A program made the position numbers and the translations under genes. A stretch of DNA of 30,732 nt, taken from a virus. The DNA lies in the IMG/VR virus record IMGVR_UViG_3300047457_000168, positions 1-30,732 of that record. One strand, given 5' to 3'. The notes below the pieces were generated by a model, which had not been told where the DNA came from, made no database searches, and saw nothing but the letters and a program-made list of their open reading frames with translations. Below are positions 1-6,136 of this stretch, in pieces. Each line of letters opens with the position of its first letter. Within the stretch, counting starts at the first letter, position 1.

Positions 1-127
1 ATAAAAAGTCACGCGATTTTGGATCAAGGTCTTTCAAAACCTCATGCACCAAAATAAGCGCGCACGCTTTACGCGTAATCTTTGTTTTGACCTTGTCGCT
101 ATATTCGACAACATCAAACAAATCGAA
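1..127. repeat. Left copy of 127-base terminal direct repeat
   Basis: Bases 1-127 are identical to 30606-30732. A perfect repeat at the two ends of a contig means the molecule closes into a circle or is circularly permuted; the unique length is then 30,605 bp. The length of 127 equals a k-mer size widely used by short-read assemblers, so this is more likely an assembly overlap than a physical terminal repeat. The repeat lies inside a coding sequence that becomes intact on closing. Confidence 0.97.
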
Positions 128-157
128 AAGGTATTGCGCGCGCTCTTTTGCGTTCAT
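1..157 (-). CDS. Small conserved phage protein, 5' part (cut by contig end)
   Basis: ATG is at 157-155, one base beyond the stop of the ERF gene. The frame runs off the left end of the contig and continues at 30605, ending with TGA at 30568-30570, which gives 64 residues beginning MNAKERAQYLFDLFDV and ending KVNLLEL. I do not recognise a function. It resembles the 81-residue protein encoded next in the operon (30326-30571): both open with a KE(K/R)A helix, share a central K-x-CALI-x-V-x-E block and end with YW-x(2)-(V/I)K. They look like tandem paralogues. The location between an ERF annealing protein and a YqaJ-type exonuclease suggests an accessory role in recombination or replication; that is inference only. 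Confidence 0.85.
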   Translation of the reverse strand, partial: MNAKERAQYLFDLFDVVEYSDKVKTKITRKACALILVHEVLKDLDPKSRDFL

Positions 158-158
158 T

Positions 159-695
159 TTATAATTGGTTGATTTGTTCCGGTGTTAGTGAATAGGTTCC
201 CTTCAATTTCTCAACGGTGAATTTCCCGTCCGCAATGGCTTTTTTTGCGTTTTGAAAACGTTCGTCGTCAATTGTCGGTTTTGTACAAGGTTTGCTTGCC
301 TCGTTCCCGTCGTCGTCGATTGCTTGTAATGACAATAAAGATTGCAACGTTCCGCGTCGAAAATAAGTAATGCAAGCCAACGTTTTTTGTGGATCGGTTA
401 TGTTCAACGGAATGTCCATAAATGATTCGGTTGATTCGCCCGTTTCGATGTCCGTTATAATAGTAAACACCGTATTTCCTTTGACTGGTTGCAATAATAT
501 CAAACCATAACTTAAAAGAATCGGTTCGACCGTTTCAAGCAATGCGTTGATGTCGGCGTAATTCTTTTTAAAATGTGGATTAATTGCATTCTTTGAAACC
601 TTACCAATGTGTTGTTTTGCTGAATGCAATTTGTGGAATAAACCCTTCGGTTGTTCCGGTGTGACCGCTTCGGTCGTTTTTCTTGTTGTCGCCAT
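159..695 (-). CDS. erf: ERF-family single-strand annealing protein
   Basis: The 178-residue protein carries the ERF signature near residues 35-70: a KN-x-NPHFKK-x-YADINALLE stretch followed by PILLSYGLILLQP. ERF proteins bind single-stranded DNA and pair complementary strands, letting phages recircularise or recombine without host RecA. The C-terminal part (from about residue 130) is a charged linker and a short helical tail, shorter than in many ERF proteins. The start is the ATG at 695, 22 bases downstream of a promoter (718-747). On the circular map it leads an operon with two small genes and a YqaJ-like exonuclease, which makes a Red-like exonuclease plus annealase pair. Family assignment is firm from the motif; the partnership is inferred from gene order. 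Confidence 0.85.
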   Translation of the reverse strand: MATTRKTTEAVTPEQPKGLFHKLHSAKQHIGKVSKNAINPHFKKNYADINALLETVEPILLSYGLILLQPVKGNTVFTIITDIETGESTESFMDIPLNITDPQKTLACITYFRRGTLQSLLSLQAIDDDGNEASKPCTKPTIDDERFQNAKKAIADGKFTVEKLKGTYSLTPEQINQL

Positions 696-717
696 AATTA
701 TATGTTTTAAATTTCAC

Positions 718-747
718 CAAAGATAAAAATAATTTTCATTCGTGCAA
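718..747 (-). promoter_or_regulatory. Bacteroidetes-type promoter for the ERF operon
   Basis: Read on the minus strand, TATCTTTG (725-718) matches the Bacteroidetes -7 consensus TAnnTTTG exactly. A TTG (747-745) lies 19 bases upstream at the -33 position. It sits in the 62-base gap between the 758-1237 gene and the ERF gene, and would give a leader of roughly 15-20 bases. Confidence 0.7.
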
Positions 748-757
748 CATCGAAACA

Positions 758-1237
758 TTAAATTGTTAACAAATCTTTGTTGGTAATTATCCAAGTATCC
801 GATTTGAATTGAAAAAACGGTCCATCGAATTCGCCTTTTTTCTTGAAAATTTTGATTTCATCGAATCGATGTCGTGAAATTGCACCCTTGATCCAAGCGC
901 GTGAATAATCATTCAAAACGTCAACGAAAATAAAATAGTCACAACGTTGTTTTGAATTATGATTCGACAAATGACAATTGTTTTCCAGTTTAGGAATTCC
1001 ATTCCTTGCCATTGTTTTGACCTCGACTTTGAATCCTTCAATCAACAAATCAAAATTGAAATCTTGAGCATGAACAACCTTTCGTCCTTTGCTCGAATAG
1101 TAATCGAACACCACAATTTCACCCAGCGCCCCGGTCAATTTTCCGTCACCTTCGCGAATGGAATTGTTCAAGATTCCGAAATCAAACAAGATTTGCGCGC
1201 GGTCGCGTTGGTTTTGACTTATTTCAATTTCAATCAT
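758..1237 (-). CDS. PD-(D/E)XK nuclease-like protein
   Basis: The 159-residue protein has the layout of a restriction-endonuclease-like fold: a helix with GALGE (Glu40), then a strand with Asp63 (FNFDLLIEG) and the E-V-K triad at 72-74. This gives a D-x8-ExK active-site pattern, followed by a hydrophobic strand (YFIFVDV, about 101-107). The C-terminal part AWIKGAISRHRFDEI resembles the terminal subdomain of small type II endonuclease-like proteins. The substrate is unknown; in the replication block it could process recombination intermediates or degrade host DNA. It starts inside the stop of the VRR-NUC-like gene (ATGA overlap at 1234-1237), so the two nucleases are translationally coupled. 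No methyltransferase partner is present, which argues against a restriction-modification system. Confidence 0.65.
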   Translation of the reverse strand: MIEIEISQNQRDRAQILFDFGILNNSIREGDGKLTGALGEIVVFDYYSSKGRKVVHAQDFNFDLLIEGFKVEVKTMARNGIPKLENNCHLSNHNSKQRCDYFIFVDVLNDYSRAWIKGAISRHRFDEIKIFKKKGEFDGPFFQFKSDTWIITNKDLLTI

Positions 1238-1686
1238 GCCTTTACGAATTCATCAAACCATTCAACAAAAGAATCGAAATCGCGCGCAATTAGGTAAACA
1301 CCCCCAGCGCGTTCGATGTCCTCTTGATATTTTTTTTGTGCTTCGCTTTGTCGGTCTTTACCAATTTTGACCTCGATTTTCACCGAACGTCCGCGAATGG
1401 TTGCGGAAATATCCGCGCTCCCTTTGGTTGTTGTTCCTTTGGTCCACGTCACACCGATTAATTTTCCGCCCGTGGTTCTTTTTTCCCTTGCAACCCCCAT
1501 TGTATTGATTCGTTCCGCTTGAAAACCGTTGTATTGAATAAACGATGTTATTGCCTTCGTCAATCCGTTCGCGGTCTTGTCGTCCCATTTCGTTTTAACA
1601 TGATACGCTGGCGGGATTGACGGGTATCGTTCGACGTCATGCGCTAATTTAAGCGCGTCAAGACGTTGTTTGTTTATCTTTTCCAT
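1234..1686 (-). CDS. VRR-NUC-type nuclease (Holliday-junction-resolvase-like)
   Basis: This is a 150-residue protein with the VRR-NUC pattern: GSADISA (89-95, motif Asp92), then the strand IEVK with the ExK pair (Glu105, Lys107). A helix with conserved Gln (RQSEAQKKYQ, about 112-121) and the GGVYLIARDFDSF strand-helix end (128-140) follow. Phage VRR-NUC proteins are stand-alone nucleases in replication and recombination modules, acting on branched or flapped DNA. The N-terminal 50 residues are a charged helical extension. It overlaps the downstream nuclease gene by ATGA, and its own start overlaps the end of a small membrane-protein gene. The family call is from the motif; the exact substrate is not known. 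Confidence 0.8.
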   Translation of the reverse strand: MEKINKQRLDALKLAHDVERYPSIPPAYHVKTKWDDKTANGLTKAITSFIQYNGFQAERINTMGVAREKRTTGGKLIGVTWTKGTTTKGSADISATIRGRSVKIEVKIGKDRQSEAQKKYQEDIERAGGVYLIARDFDSFVEWFDEFVKA

Positions 1687-1814
1687 TCAATCAATAGTGT
1701 TGTAATGATTCCAAAGGTCAAACATCCAACCGCACCCCACCAACCGAATCGATAAATCGCAATCCACCAAATCGCAATCATTGTTAAACTTGCTAAAATA
1801 ATAGGTCTTTTCAT
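1674..1814 (-). CDS. Small two-helix membrane protein (46 aa)
   Basis: ATG at 1814-1812 opens a frame to TAA at 1676-1674, just after the primase gene. The product is a short, strongly hydrophobic peptide. A Lys-Arg start is followed by a membrane segment rich in Ile and Trp (about residues 5-22), a turn with Arg and Gly, a second membrane segment (about 25-43), and a basic end (EWKR). It overlaps the start of the VRR-NUC gene by 13 bases, consistent with the tight packing here. The function is unknown; possibilities include a superinfection or membrane-associated replication accessory protein. The gene is short, but its clean hydrophobic pattern and fit between neighbours make it credible. 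Confidence 0.65.
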   Translation of the reverse strand: MKRPIILASLTMIAIWWIAIYRFGWWGAVGCLTFGIITTLLIEWKR

Positions 1815-1825
1815 GTATATTTATT

Positions 1826-4186
1826 TTAATTATTTGCTGGTGATGAATCGGTCAAGATAAAATAACGCCCGGAATGATTGTGTCCCTCGGTGTATTTATA
1901 ACCTTTAAAAATAGCAAATTCGCGAACCCATTTTTTGAACTTTTGCGTTGACAAATCTTTGAAAGAATTCGTTTCACTTTGAAATTCTTGTAGTTTGGTT
2001 TGATTGTAATTGTATACATCCAACGGAATGTTGCCTTCACGGGTGAATTCAAAAAAGTCCTTGCACGTCGATTGAATGAATCTTTTTGCATCGGCGTTGA
2101 TGCTGGTTGTTTTTATCAATCGATTAGTCAAATATTTTTGCAAGTTCGAAATCATGTAATTGTCAAATCGCGACCAATCGTCTCCATCCCATGAATCAAA
2201 CAACATTCTTTTATATTCGTCCTCCGGTGAATGATTCGCGTTAAAATACTGAAAAAATTCTATTTCGTGCCGTCTTCGGTCATGCGATGAACCCGCGCCA
2301 TTAATAACGTAATTTGTTGTAATTACGATTTTTGGCGCCCTTGTGAATGGAATGTATATTTCATCTTTGTTTTTTCGATTCACCGCGATTCCTTGCGTCA
2401 CGATTGAAAATAATTGTTCGAAATCAAAGTTCTTTTTAACGTCGTCGAATGCCAAAATTTGCGTGTCTAAATTCACGCGCTGGTAAACGAAATCATTTTT
2501 CATCGAACTAAATTGTTTTCCGTCAATCGTCACAATGTTTCGAAAGTAACCCAGCGCCGTCAACATTAATGATTTTCCCGAACCTCCGTTGGCGTTGTCG
2601 TCAATTTCTTGATCGTTGAAAATAATCGCCTTTTGTTCGGTCTTGTCCTTAAATGTATGCATTAAATAACCCAATGTGGATTCCAGCGCATCGATTCGTT
2701 GGTTGTCCTTATTAGAAACCTTACAAATGAAATCTTGAAAATCATTTTTGAATTCCTTGACTGGGACAAAGTCACGGTTTAAAATTTGATTTTCCCAAAT
2801 GTAGCCGTCAATATCAATGTACGATTTCAATGTGACGTCTTTTTTTGTCACAACCACAACGCCGTTTTTAAAAGGAATATAGGAAAGGTCTTTGCTATCT
2901 TGCAACATTTTCAAATCGATGCTTTCCAACATATTCAAATGATTTTCCGAAAACAAATATGTTGATCGTGAACAATAATTCCACACGGCAATTTCGCCCC
3001 GGTCCCGTAGGTAATTTAAAACGAAATCTTTGATTTGTTCAACCGCCGACAATCGAACTTTGTTTTCATTTACGACCACGAATGTCGGTGACAACGCCCG
3101 TTCGGGGTAATATTTCCCGAATCCATTCTTTGCCAAAAAATGCGAATATTCGTTCGGTTCAATTATTATTCGTTCACCTTGTTTTGTTTGAATGACCTTC
3201 CAAAATACGTCGTTGTTGGTTTGAATTTCTTCCTTGATTTCATCCAGTTGTTCGTTATCGATGTTCAATTCCCTTTGAATGTCAATGTCTGAATGTCCTT
3301 TTCGGATTTTCATTTTTGCTTTTGCCAGTTTATCGACGTCCTCAAAATACTTAGAACCGAATTGAGCGATTCGGTACGCGCTTTTGATTGTGTTAATCAA
3401 TTCGCTTTGCGTAAATGATTCGTCAACATAGTTTTTCAAATGGTATTCGGCGACGTCGCGCATGATTCCAAATTCGCATAGACAAGCGGACACGTTGAAA
3501 ATGTAATTATTTCGGTTTCCTTTCGTGAATTCACCGCCGAAATCGAACTTAAAAATTCGGTCAATGATTTTCCCTTCATCAGTTAAACGGCAAATGGGTG
3601 CGCGTTCCTTATAAATGTAACCTTGTTCCTCTTCTATTTTTGTAAATTCATCGCAAAATTCATTAAGATACGCGTCGGGATCGTAACTTTCGAAACAAAC
3701 CCTTGAAACGTTTTGACTGGATGCGTCGAAATAATCCGAATTGAATTCCTTTTCAAGCGCTTTGAACCTTCGTTTGTGTTCATCTTTGCTTGATTTGGGA
3801 ATCTTTACAACTACTTTCAAACCTTTATTCGATGGTGAAGTAAACACCATGTAAACGAACGAAAGTAATCTAAAACGTTTTTTGTCCTCGTTCATGGTCG
3901 ATTCGTCCGGGTAATCGTCAAAATCAAGAATGCACAACCCGGAATGTTCAATAAGTCCGTTGTCGGTTCGTTCGTTAAACGTTCCATTGAACATAATTGC
4001 AAGCAATGAATTTTTCAATGAACGGTAACTTTCCAAGGAATCGTCCATTTCGCGCAATCGGTTTATTTTTGAAATCAGTTCTGGATATCCCTTTTTGATT
4101 CGGTTGTAAACATCGACCACGTTCATCGTGTACGGTGTTTCCTTTGCGTTAAATAGTGACTTGAAAACGGAAATGTTCGGAATCAT
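1826..4186 (-). CDS. Primase-helicase: BT4734/VirE-type N-terminus with D5-like SF3 helicase
   Basis: The 786-residue protein combines two activities. Residues about 15-185 resemble the BT4734-like (VirE N-terminal) primase domain, with LDFDDY (87-92) as acidic metal ligands, the SPSNKGLK loop (117-124) and the VSRVCFESYDP block (160-170). A helical linker follows (about 205-320). Residues about 500-700 form a superfamily 3 helicase: Walker A GGSGKS (534-539), Walker B ILAFDDV (577-583), the sensor strand IVITTNY (620-626) and the arginine cluster HDRRRH (635-640). Such proteins unwind DNA and prime synthesis at phage origins. The gene is immediately downstream of the 4187-4553 control region, whose folded leader would be part of its mRNA. 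I saw no phage DNA polymerase, so replication probably uses the host enzyme. Confidence 0.88.
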   Translation of the reverse strand: MIPNISVFKSLFNAKETPYTMNVVDVYNRIKKGYPELISKINRLREMDDSLESYRSLKNSLLAIMFNGTFNERTDNGLIEHSGLCILDFDDYPDESTMNEDKKRFRLLSFVYMVFTSPSNKGLKVVVKIPKSSKDEHKRRFKALEKEFNSDYFDASSQNVSRVCFESYDPDAYLNEFCDEFTKIEEEQGYIYKERAPICRLTDEGKIIDRIFKFDFGGEFTKGNRNNYIFNVSACLCEFGIMRDVAEYHLKNYVDESFTQSELINTIKSAYRIAQFGSKYFEDVDKLAKAKMKIRKGHSDIDIQRELNIDNEQLDEIKEEIQTNNDVFWKVIQTKQGERIIIEPNEYSHFLAKNGFGKYYPERALSPTFVVVNENKVRLSAVEQIKDFVLNYLRDRGEIAVWNYCSRSTYLFSENHLNMLESIDLKMLQDSKDLSYIPFKNGVVVVTKKDVTLKSYIDIDGYIWENQILNRDFVPVKEFKNDFQDFICKVSNKDNQRIDALESTLGYLMHTFKDKTEQKAIIFNDQEIDDNANGGSGKSLMLTALGYFRNIVTIDGKQFSSMKNDFVYQRVNLDTQILAFDDVKKNFDFEQLFSIVTQGIAVNRKNKDEIYIPFTRAPKIVITTNYVINGAGSSHDRRRHEIEFFQYFNANHSPEDEYKRMLFDSWDGDDWSRFDNYMISNLQKYLTNRLIKTTSINADAKRFIQSTCKDFFEFTREGNIPLDVYNYNQTKLQEFQSETNSFKDLSTQKFKKWVREFAIFKGYKYTEGHNHSGRYFILTDSSPANN

Positions 4187-4202
4187 TCTAATATCAAATA
4201 AA

Positions 4203-4281
4203 AATGGGACGACCTTTCAACCATGGCGCGGGTTTACTCGGTCGATCCCATTAATAAATTTTTTTGTTGTTGCGCCATGGT
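4203..4281 (-). promoter_or_regulatory. Interleaved inverted repeats (pseudoknot-capable leader of primase gene)
   Basis: Arm A1 (4203-4214, AATGGGACGACC) pairs with A2 (4240-4252) over 12 base pairs with one bulged base (4245). Arm B1 (4220-4229, ACCATGGCGC) pairs perfectly over 10 bases with B2 (4272-4281, GCGCCATGGT). The order A1-B1-A2-B2 is the topology of an H-type pseudoknot, with B1 in the loop of stem A. In the minus-strand transcript it ends 17 bases before the primase start codon, so it could control translation. At the DNA level, B1/B2 could instead be paired protein-binding sites. Confidence 0.5.
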
Positions 4282-4335
4282 CACAAAACTAATTATTTTT
4301 TTTATTCATAATCAATCCGCGACAAAAATATTTTT

Positions 4336-4492
4336 TTGTAACGCGTTTTGTAACGGCTAAAACGTAGTGTGGTATTGACTTTGAACCAAAGCGCGACAAA
4401 ATTACAAAACTTTTGACCCCCTCCCCCTTGTTTTTTTTAAATTTTTGCTGGGACCCGGTTAAAGGGATTCGTAATTTTGTAACGTTGTAACG
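4336..4492 (+). repeat. Four TTGTAACG repeats in two pairs (iteron-like)
   Basis: TTGTAACG occurs at 4336-4343, 4348-4355, 4477-4484 and 4485-4492, all in the same orientation. The left pair starts 12 bases apart; the right pair is directly tandem. The surrounding bases (TTTTGTAACG) are also partly shared. They lie only in the non-coding region beside the DnaA-like gene and could be binding sites for that protein or for a repressor. Confidence 0.55.
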
Positions 4493-4500
4493 CTCGAACA

Positions 4501-4530
4501 AAAAAAAAACACCCCATTTTCACGGGGTGT
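4501..4530 (-). terminator. Intrinsic terminator after the DnaA-like gene
   Basis: On the minus strand a perfect 7-bp stem (4530-4524 with 4515-4509, ACACCCC/GGGGTGT) with an 8-base loop is followed by a run of nine T (4508-4500 region). It starts 24 bases after the stop of the DnaA-like gene and would end the operon that begins at the 6067-6097 promoter, separating it from the primase operon. Confidence 0.85.
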
Positions 4531-4553
4531 CTTTCAAGCAAATTAAAACAAAA

Positions 4554-4967
4554 CTATGTTAATGCAAATATAAGCGAAATATCTTTTCGGTTGTATTTTC
4601 CATTTAATTTTTCAATCATTCGTTTTGAAAATTTGCCTTCGATTGTCAACGTCGTTTCGTTGCAATGGCAATCGTAAATGTATTTTTTCGATACGCGTTC
4701 CGCCTCGATGTCAAGTGTTTGTTCGAGCGGGTGAATTCCGCGCAGATATTCCATATCGCGAATTTTCCACCAAAATTTATGTTGTTTTATCCCATGAATT
4801 ACGCTTGAATGGTCCCTTTTAAACATTTCACCGATCGCCGTTTTTGTCATGTTCCCGCGCGAATCCGCGACCGCCATGAGAAAATAACGTTTGTAGGTGA
4901 ATTCGCGTTTTCGATTCGGTTTGTCAAGCTGGTATTCTTGAATTAATTCTTTGATGTCTTGATTCAT
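4554..4967 (-). CDS. DnaA domain IV-like DNA-binding protein
   Basis: The 137-residue protein carries the DNA-binding signature of DnaA domain IV: a basic helix (RKREFTYKRYFLM, 19-31), the helix-turn-helix TKTAIGEMFKRDHSSVIHGIK (41-61) and the DHS(S/T)VIHG motif itself (52-59). The AAA+ ATPase domain of true DnaA is absent. Residues after about 85 form a separate C-terminal part of unknown role. Such phage proteins may recognise the phage origin or compete with host DnaA. It begins in an ATGA overlap with the preceding small gene and ends before a strong terminator; the adjacent TTGTAACG repeats are possible targets. They do not resemble the classical DnaA box, so direct recognition is unproven. 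Confidence 0.78.
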   Translation of the reverse strand: MNQDIKELIQEYQLDKPNRKREFTYKRYFLMAVADSRGNMTKTAIGEMFKRDHSSVIHGIKQHKFWWKIRDMEYLRGIHPLEQTLDIEAERVSKKYIYDCHCNETTLTIEGKFSKRMIEKLNGKYNRKDISLIFALT

Positions 4968-5107
4968 ATCTTTTCAATTACAAAGTGACCAAATCGGTGT
5001 GTACCTAATCGATACAATTCGCGCGCTTTCCAGTTCGCCAGCGCCTCCGTCGGGAATGTATACGATTCCTTTAGTGTCTTGTTGTGGAAATAGAGTAGTT
5101 TATACAT
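4964..5107 (-). CDS. Hypothetical protein, 47 aa
   Basis: The frame from ATG at 5107 to TGA at 4964 encodes MYKLLYFHNKTLKESYTFPT and 27 further residues, with an ALANWKAREL helix and a basic C-terminus. It overlaps the stop of the preceding gene by eight bases and its own stop overlaps the start of the DnaA-like gene (ATGA), so it sits in a coupled chain. I do not recognise it. The fold could be a small sheet plus helix. The evidence for reality is the exact fit between two overlapping neighbours. Confidence 0.65.
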   Translation of the reverse strand: MYKLLYFHNKTLKESYTFPTEALANWKARELYRLGTHRFGHFVIEKI

Positions 5108-5240
5108 TGTTTTGAAGTTTAATTTCACAAATTTTTAAATAAAGTTCGACGTTGAACGATCCGCCCTTGTCGAATGCAAAGGATGGTTTTGACCACCAAC
5201 GAATAATGGCGGGTAATGTCATGGGTTTAAATTTTTTCAT
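5100..5240 (-). CDS. Hypothetical protein, 46 aa
   Basis: I take the ATG at 5240, one base beyond the stop of the 5242-5568 gene. Upstream in-frame ATGs at 5264 and beyond would run back into that gene. The product starts MKKFKPMTLPAIIRWWSKPS, has an aromatic pair (WW) and a C-terminal strand-helix (FNVELYLKICEIKLQ). There is no recognisable family. It is part of the tightly packed early operon between the 6067 promoter and the 4501 terminator. Confidence 0.55.
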   Translation of the reverse strand: MKKFKPMTLPAIIRWWSKPSFAFDKGGSFNVELYLKICEIKLQNNV

Positions 5241-5241
5241 T

Positions 5242-5568
5242 TTAATATGGTTTGTGTAATTCATAATAATAACATAATTTTCGAGCGCTTTCCTCGGAAA
5301 TGTATTCGTAAAAATCGAAAACATCCGGATTGTCAAGCATGAATTCTTTGATTTCATTTTCGATTTGTTTTTCTTGTGTTCTGGTTAATTTGATTTCGAT
5401 TTCATGACCATTTTCGTTGTTGGTAAATGACCAAATTTCGGTGAAATGTAGGTCAAAATCGACCGTTCCAAATTCGTCCATAATTATAACATCTATTTCA
5501 AACGTGACCGAACCGTGTACATTTTCGATTTGAAAATCGAACCAATGTTTGTCAATTGAATTTACCAT
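5242..5568 (-). CDS. Hypothetical acidic protein, 108 aa
   Basis: Starting at the ATG at 5568 (MVNSIDKHWFDFQIENVHGS), the protein alternates short beta-like stretches with acidic residues in its first half (VTFEIDVIIMDEFGTVDFDL). A charged helix follows (KLTRTQEKQIENEIKEFML, about 65-83), then an aromatic tail. The start is chosen because ATGGTAA overlaps the stop of the preceding 32-residue gene; an in-frame ATG at 5580 lies inside that gene. I do not recognise the family. An acidic beta-rich protein in an early operon could be a DNA mimic or host-takeover factor, but nothing here proves that. Confidence 0.7.
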   Translation of the reverse strand: MVNSIDKHWFDFQIENVHGSVTFEIDVIIMDEFGTVDFDLHFTEIWSFTNNENGHEIEIKLTRTQEKQIENEIKEFMLDNPDVFDFYEYISEESARKLCYYYELHKPY

Positions 5569-5660
5569 GTTGCTATACAATAAAAGATTAATAAAAAACC
5601 GCTTGCCATGAACCCGACCAGTAACACAAAGTCAAGTATTATTTTAGTATATTCATTCAT
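5562..5660 (-). CDS. Tiny single-helix membrane protein, 32 aa
   Basis: The frame 5660 to 5562 encodes MNEYTKIILDFVLLVGFMAS and 12 more residues ending IATW. Nearly the whole peptide is one membrane segment (about residues 8-30). Its start overlaps the stop of the gene before it (ATGA) and its stop overlaps the start of the gene after it (ATGGTAA). Overlap on both sides is the main evidence that it is translated. No function is known; small membrane peptides in early phage operons often act on the host envelope or in superinfection exclusion. Confidence 0.55.
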   Translation of the reverse strand: MNEYTKIILDFVLLVGFMASGFLLIFYCIATW

Positions 5661-5815
5661 AATTCATCGACTTGAACGGTTGCGACATCCCATGTTGTTG
5701 TTGCCAAAATTTCGTTGGCATATTTATACGCTTCGATGAAATCGAATTGTTCCGTTATTTTGTGAAACATTTCGTTTCCGTCGTGGTCGAAAAAGGTAAT
5801 TTTAAAAGTTTCCAT
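5657..5815 (-). CDS. Hypothetical protein, 52 aa
   Basis: ATG at 5815, four bases beyond the stop of the preceding gene, opens a frame of 52 residues beginning METFKITFFDHDGNEMFHKI and ending with TGA at 5657. The pattern is a two-stranded sheet with a turn (DHDGNE) followed by an amphipathic helix (FIEAYKYANEIL) and a final strand. Small proteins of this beta-beta-helix-beta type are common in Bacteroidetes phages without known role. It is coupled to the next gene through ATGA. Confidence 0.65.
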   Translation of the reverse strand: METFKITFFDHDGNEMFHKITEQFDFIEAYKYANEILATTTWDVATVQVDEL

Positions 5816-5819
5816 GATT

Positions 5820-6026
5820 TTAAAGATTTTCAAATGTTTGAATTAATAAACATTCACAATGAGCAATCGCCATTGCATTTTTGTATTCGTTATCGTCGTC
5901 GTTGAAATAATCGAACGCCTCCGAATCGGTTGTAATTGCGCTAACCTCGACACCGTTAACGATTCCAGTCACTCGATAATGACCGTAGCTTTTTGTCCTT
6001 TCAATTTTCATGTTTTCAGTTTTCAT
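5820..6026 (-). CDS. Hypothetical protein, 68 aa, first gene of early operon
   Basis: The ATG at 6026 is about 40 bases downstream of the promoter box at 6074-6067. The product begins MKTENMKIERTKSYGHYRVT, then has a small sheet (GIVNGVEVSAITTDSEAF), a very acidic stretch (DYFNDDDNEY) and a C-terminal helix (NAMAIAHCECLLIQTF). A second possible start is Met6. It looks like the same general class as the 52-residue neighbour: a short sheet followed by an acidic patch and helix. I do not recognise a function. As the first gene behind a strong host-type promoter it is probably expressed early. Confidence 0.65.
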   Translation of the reverse strand: MKTENMKIERTKSYGHYRVTGIVNGVEVSAITTDSEAFDYFNDDDNEYKNAMAIAHCECLLIQTFENL

Positions 6027-6066
6027 AATTTTGTTTTTTTAATTGTTTTCCGCCTTATTGACCTTA

Positions 6067-6097
6067 CAAAGATACACACTTTTTTATATATGCAAAA
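6067..6097 (-). promoter_or_regulatory. Bacteroidetes-type promoter for the early/replication operon
   Basis: On the minus strand TATCTTTG (6074-6067) matches TAnnTTTG and TTTTG (6097-6093) lies 18 bases upstream, a near-ideal host sigma promoter. It stands in a 142-base AT-rich gap between the late operon end (6169) and the first early gene (6026). Confidence 0.8.
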
Positions 6098-6106
6098 CTT
6101 TTTGCA
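6091..6106. promoter_or_regulatory. Palindromic operator candidate over the -33 box
   Basis: TGCAAAACTTTTTGCA has 7-base inverted arms (TGCAAAA/TTTTGCA) around a two-base centre and covers the -33 element of the early promoter. Next to it, CACATTTTTT is directly repeated (from 6106 and from 6116). A repressor bound here would block the promoter; the small helix-turn-helix protein at 28571-28780 is a candidate. Confidence 0.4.
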
Positions 6107-6136
6107 CATTTTTTCACATTTTTTAACAAAATAATT

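Larger units (their letters stand above)
4187..4553. other. Only long non-coding region; origin/control-region candidate
   Basis: This 367-base stretch lies between the DnaA-like gene and the primase-helicase gene. From high to low coordinates it holds a terminator hairpin (4501-4530), a tandem TTGTAACG pair (4477-4492), a G/C-run (4418-4427 on plus: C-rich), a second TTGTAACG pair (4336-4355), A/T tracts, a weak TATTTTTG box on the minus strand (4330-4323) without a clear TTG partner, and the interleaved inverted repeats at 4203-4281. Repeats, AT-rich tracts and flanking initiator-like and helicase genes are what is expected of an iteron-type origin, but no experiment or skew calculation supports it here. 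Confidence 0.5.

Noticed and set aside
1-127. Terminal repeat as true packaged direct repeat
   Set aside because: Exactly 127 bases, a standard assembler k-mer, and located inside a coding gene; circular assembly overlap is the simpler explanation, although read depth was not available.
758-1237. Restriction-modification system
   Set aside because: A nuclease-like protein is present but no methyltransferase motif is encoded anywhere in the window.
959-1297. 112-codon plus-strand frame opposite the nuclease genes
   Set aside because: Antisense shadow of two genes with clear catalytic motifs; no promoter or recognisable product.
4323-4330. TATTTTTG on the minus strand as a primase promoter
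   Set aside because: The box fits the loose consensus but no TTG lies at the expected distance and the region is a poly-A/T tract; kept only as a note in the region entry.
4289-4501. 70-codon minus-strand frame in the non-coding region
   Set aside because: It covers the TTGTAACG repeats and homopolymer runs, begins next to the terminator T-run, and its residue pattern (VTKLRIPL ... VTKRVTKKY) mirrors the DNA repeats rather than a protein fold.
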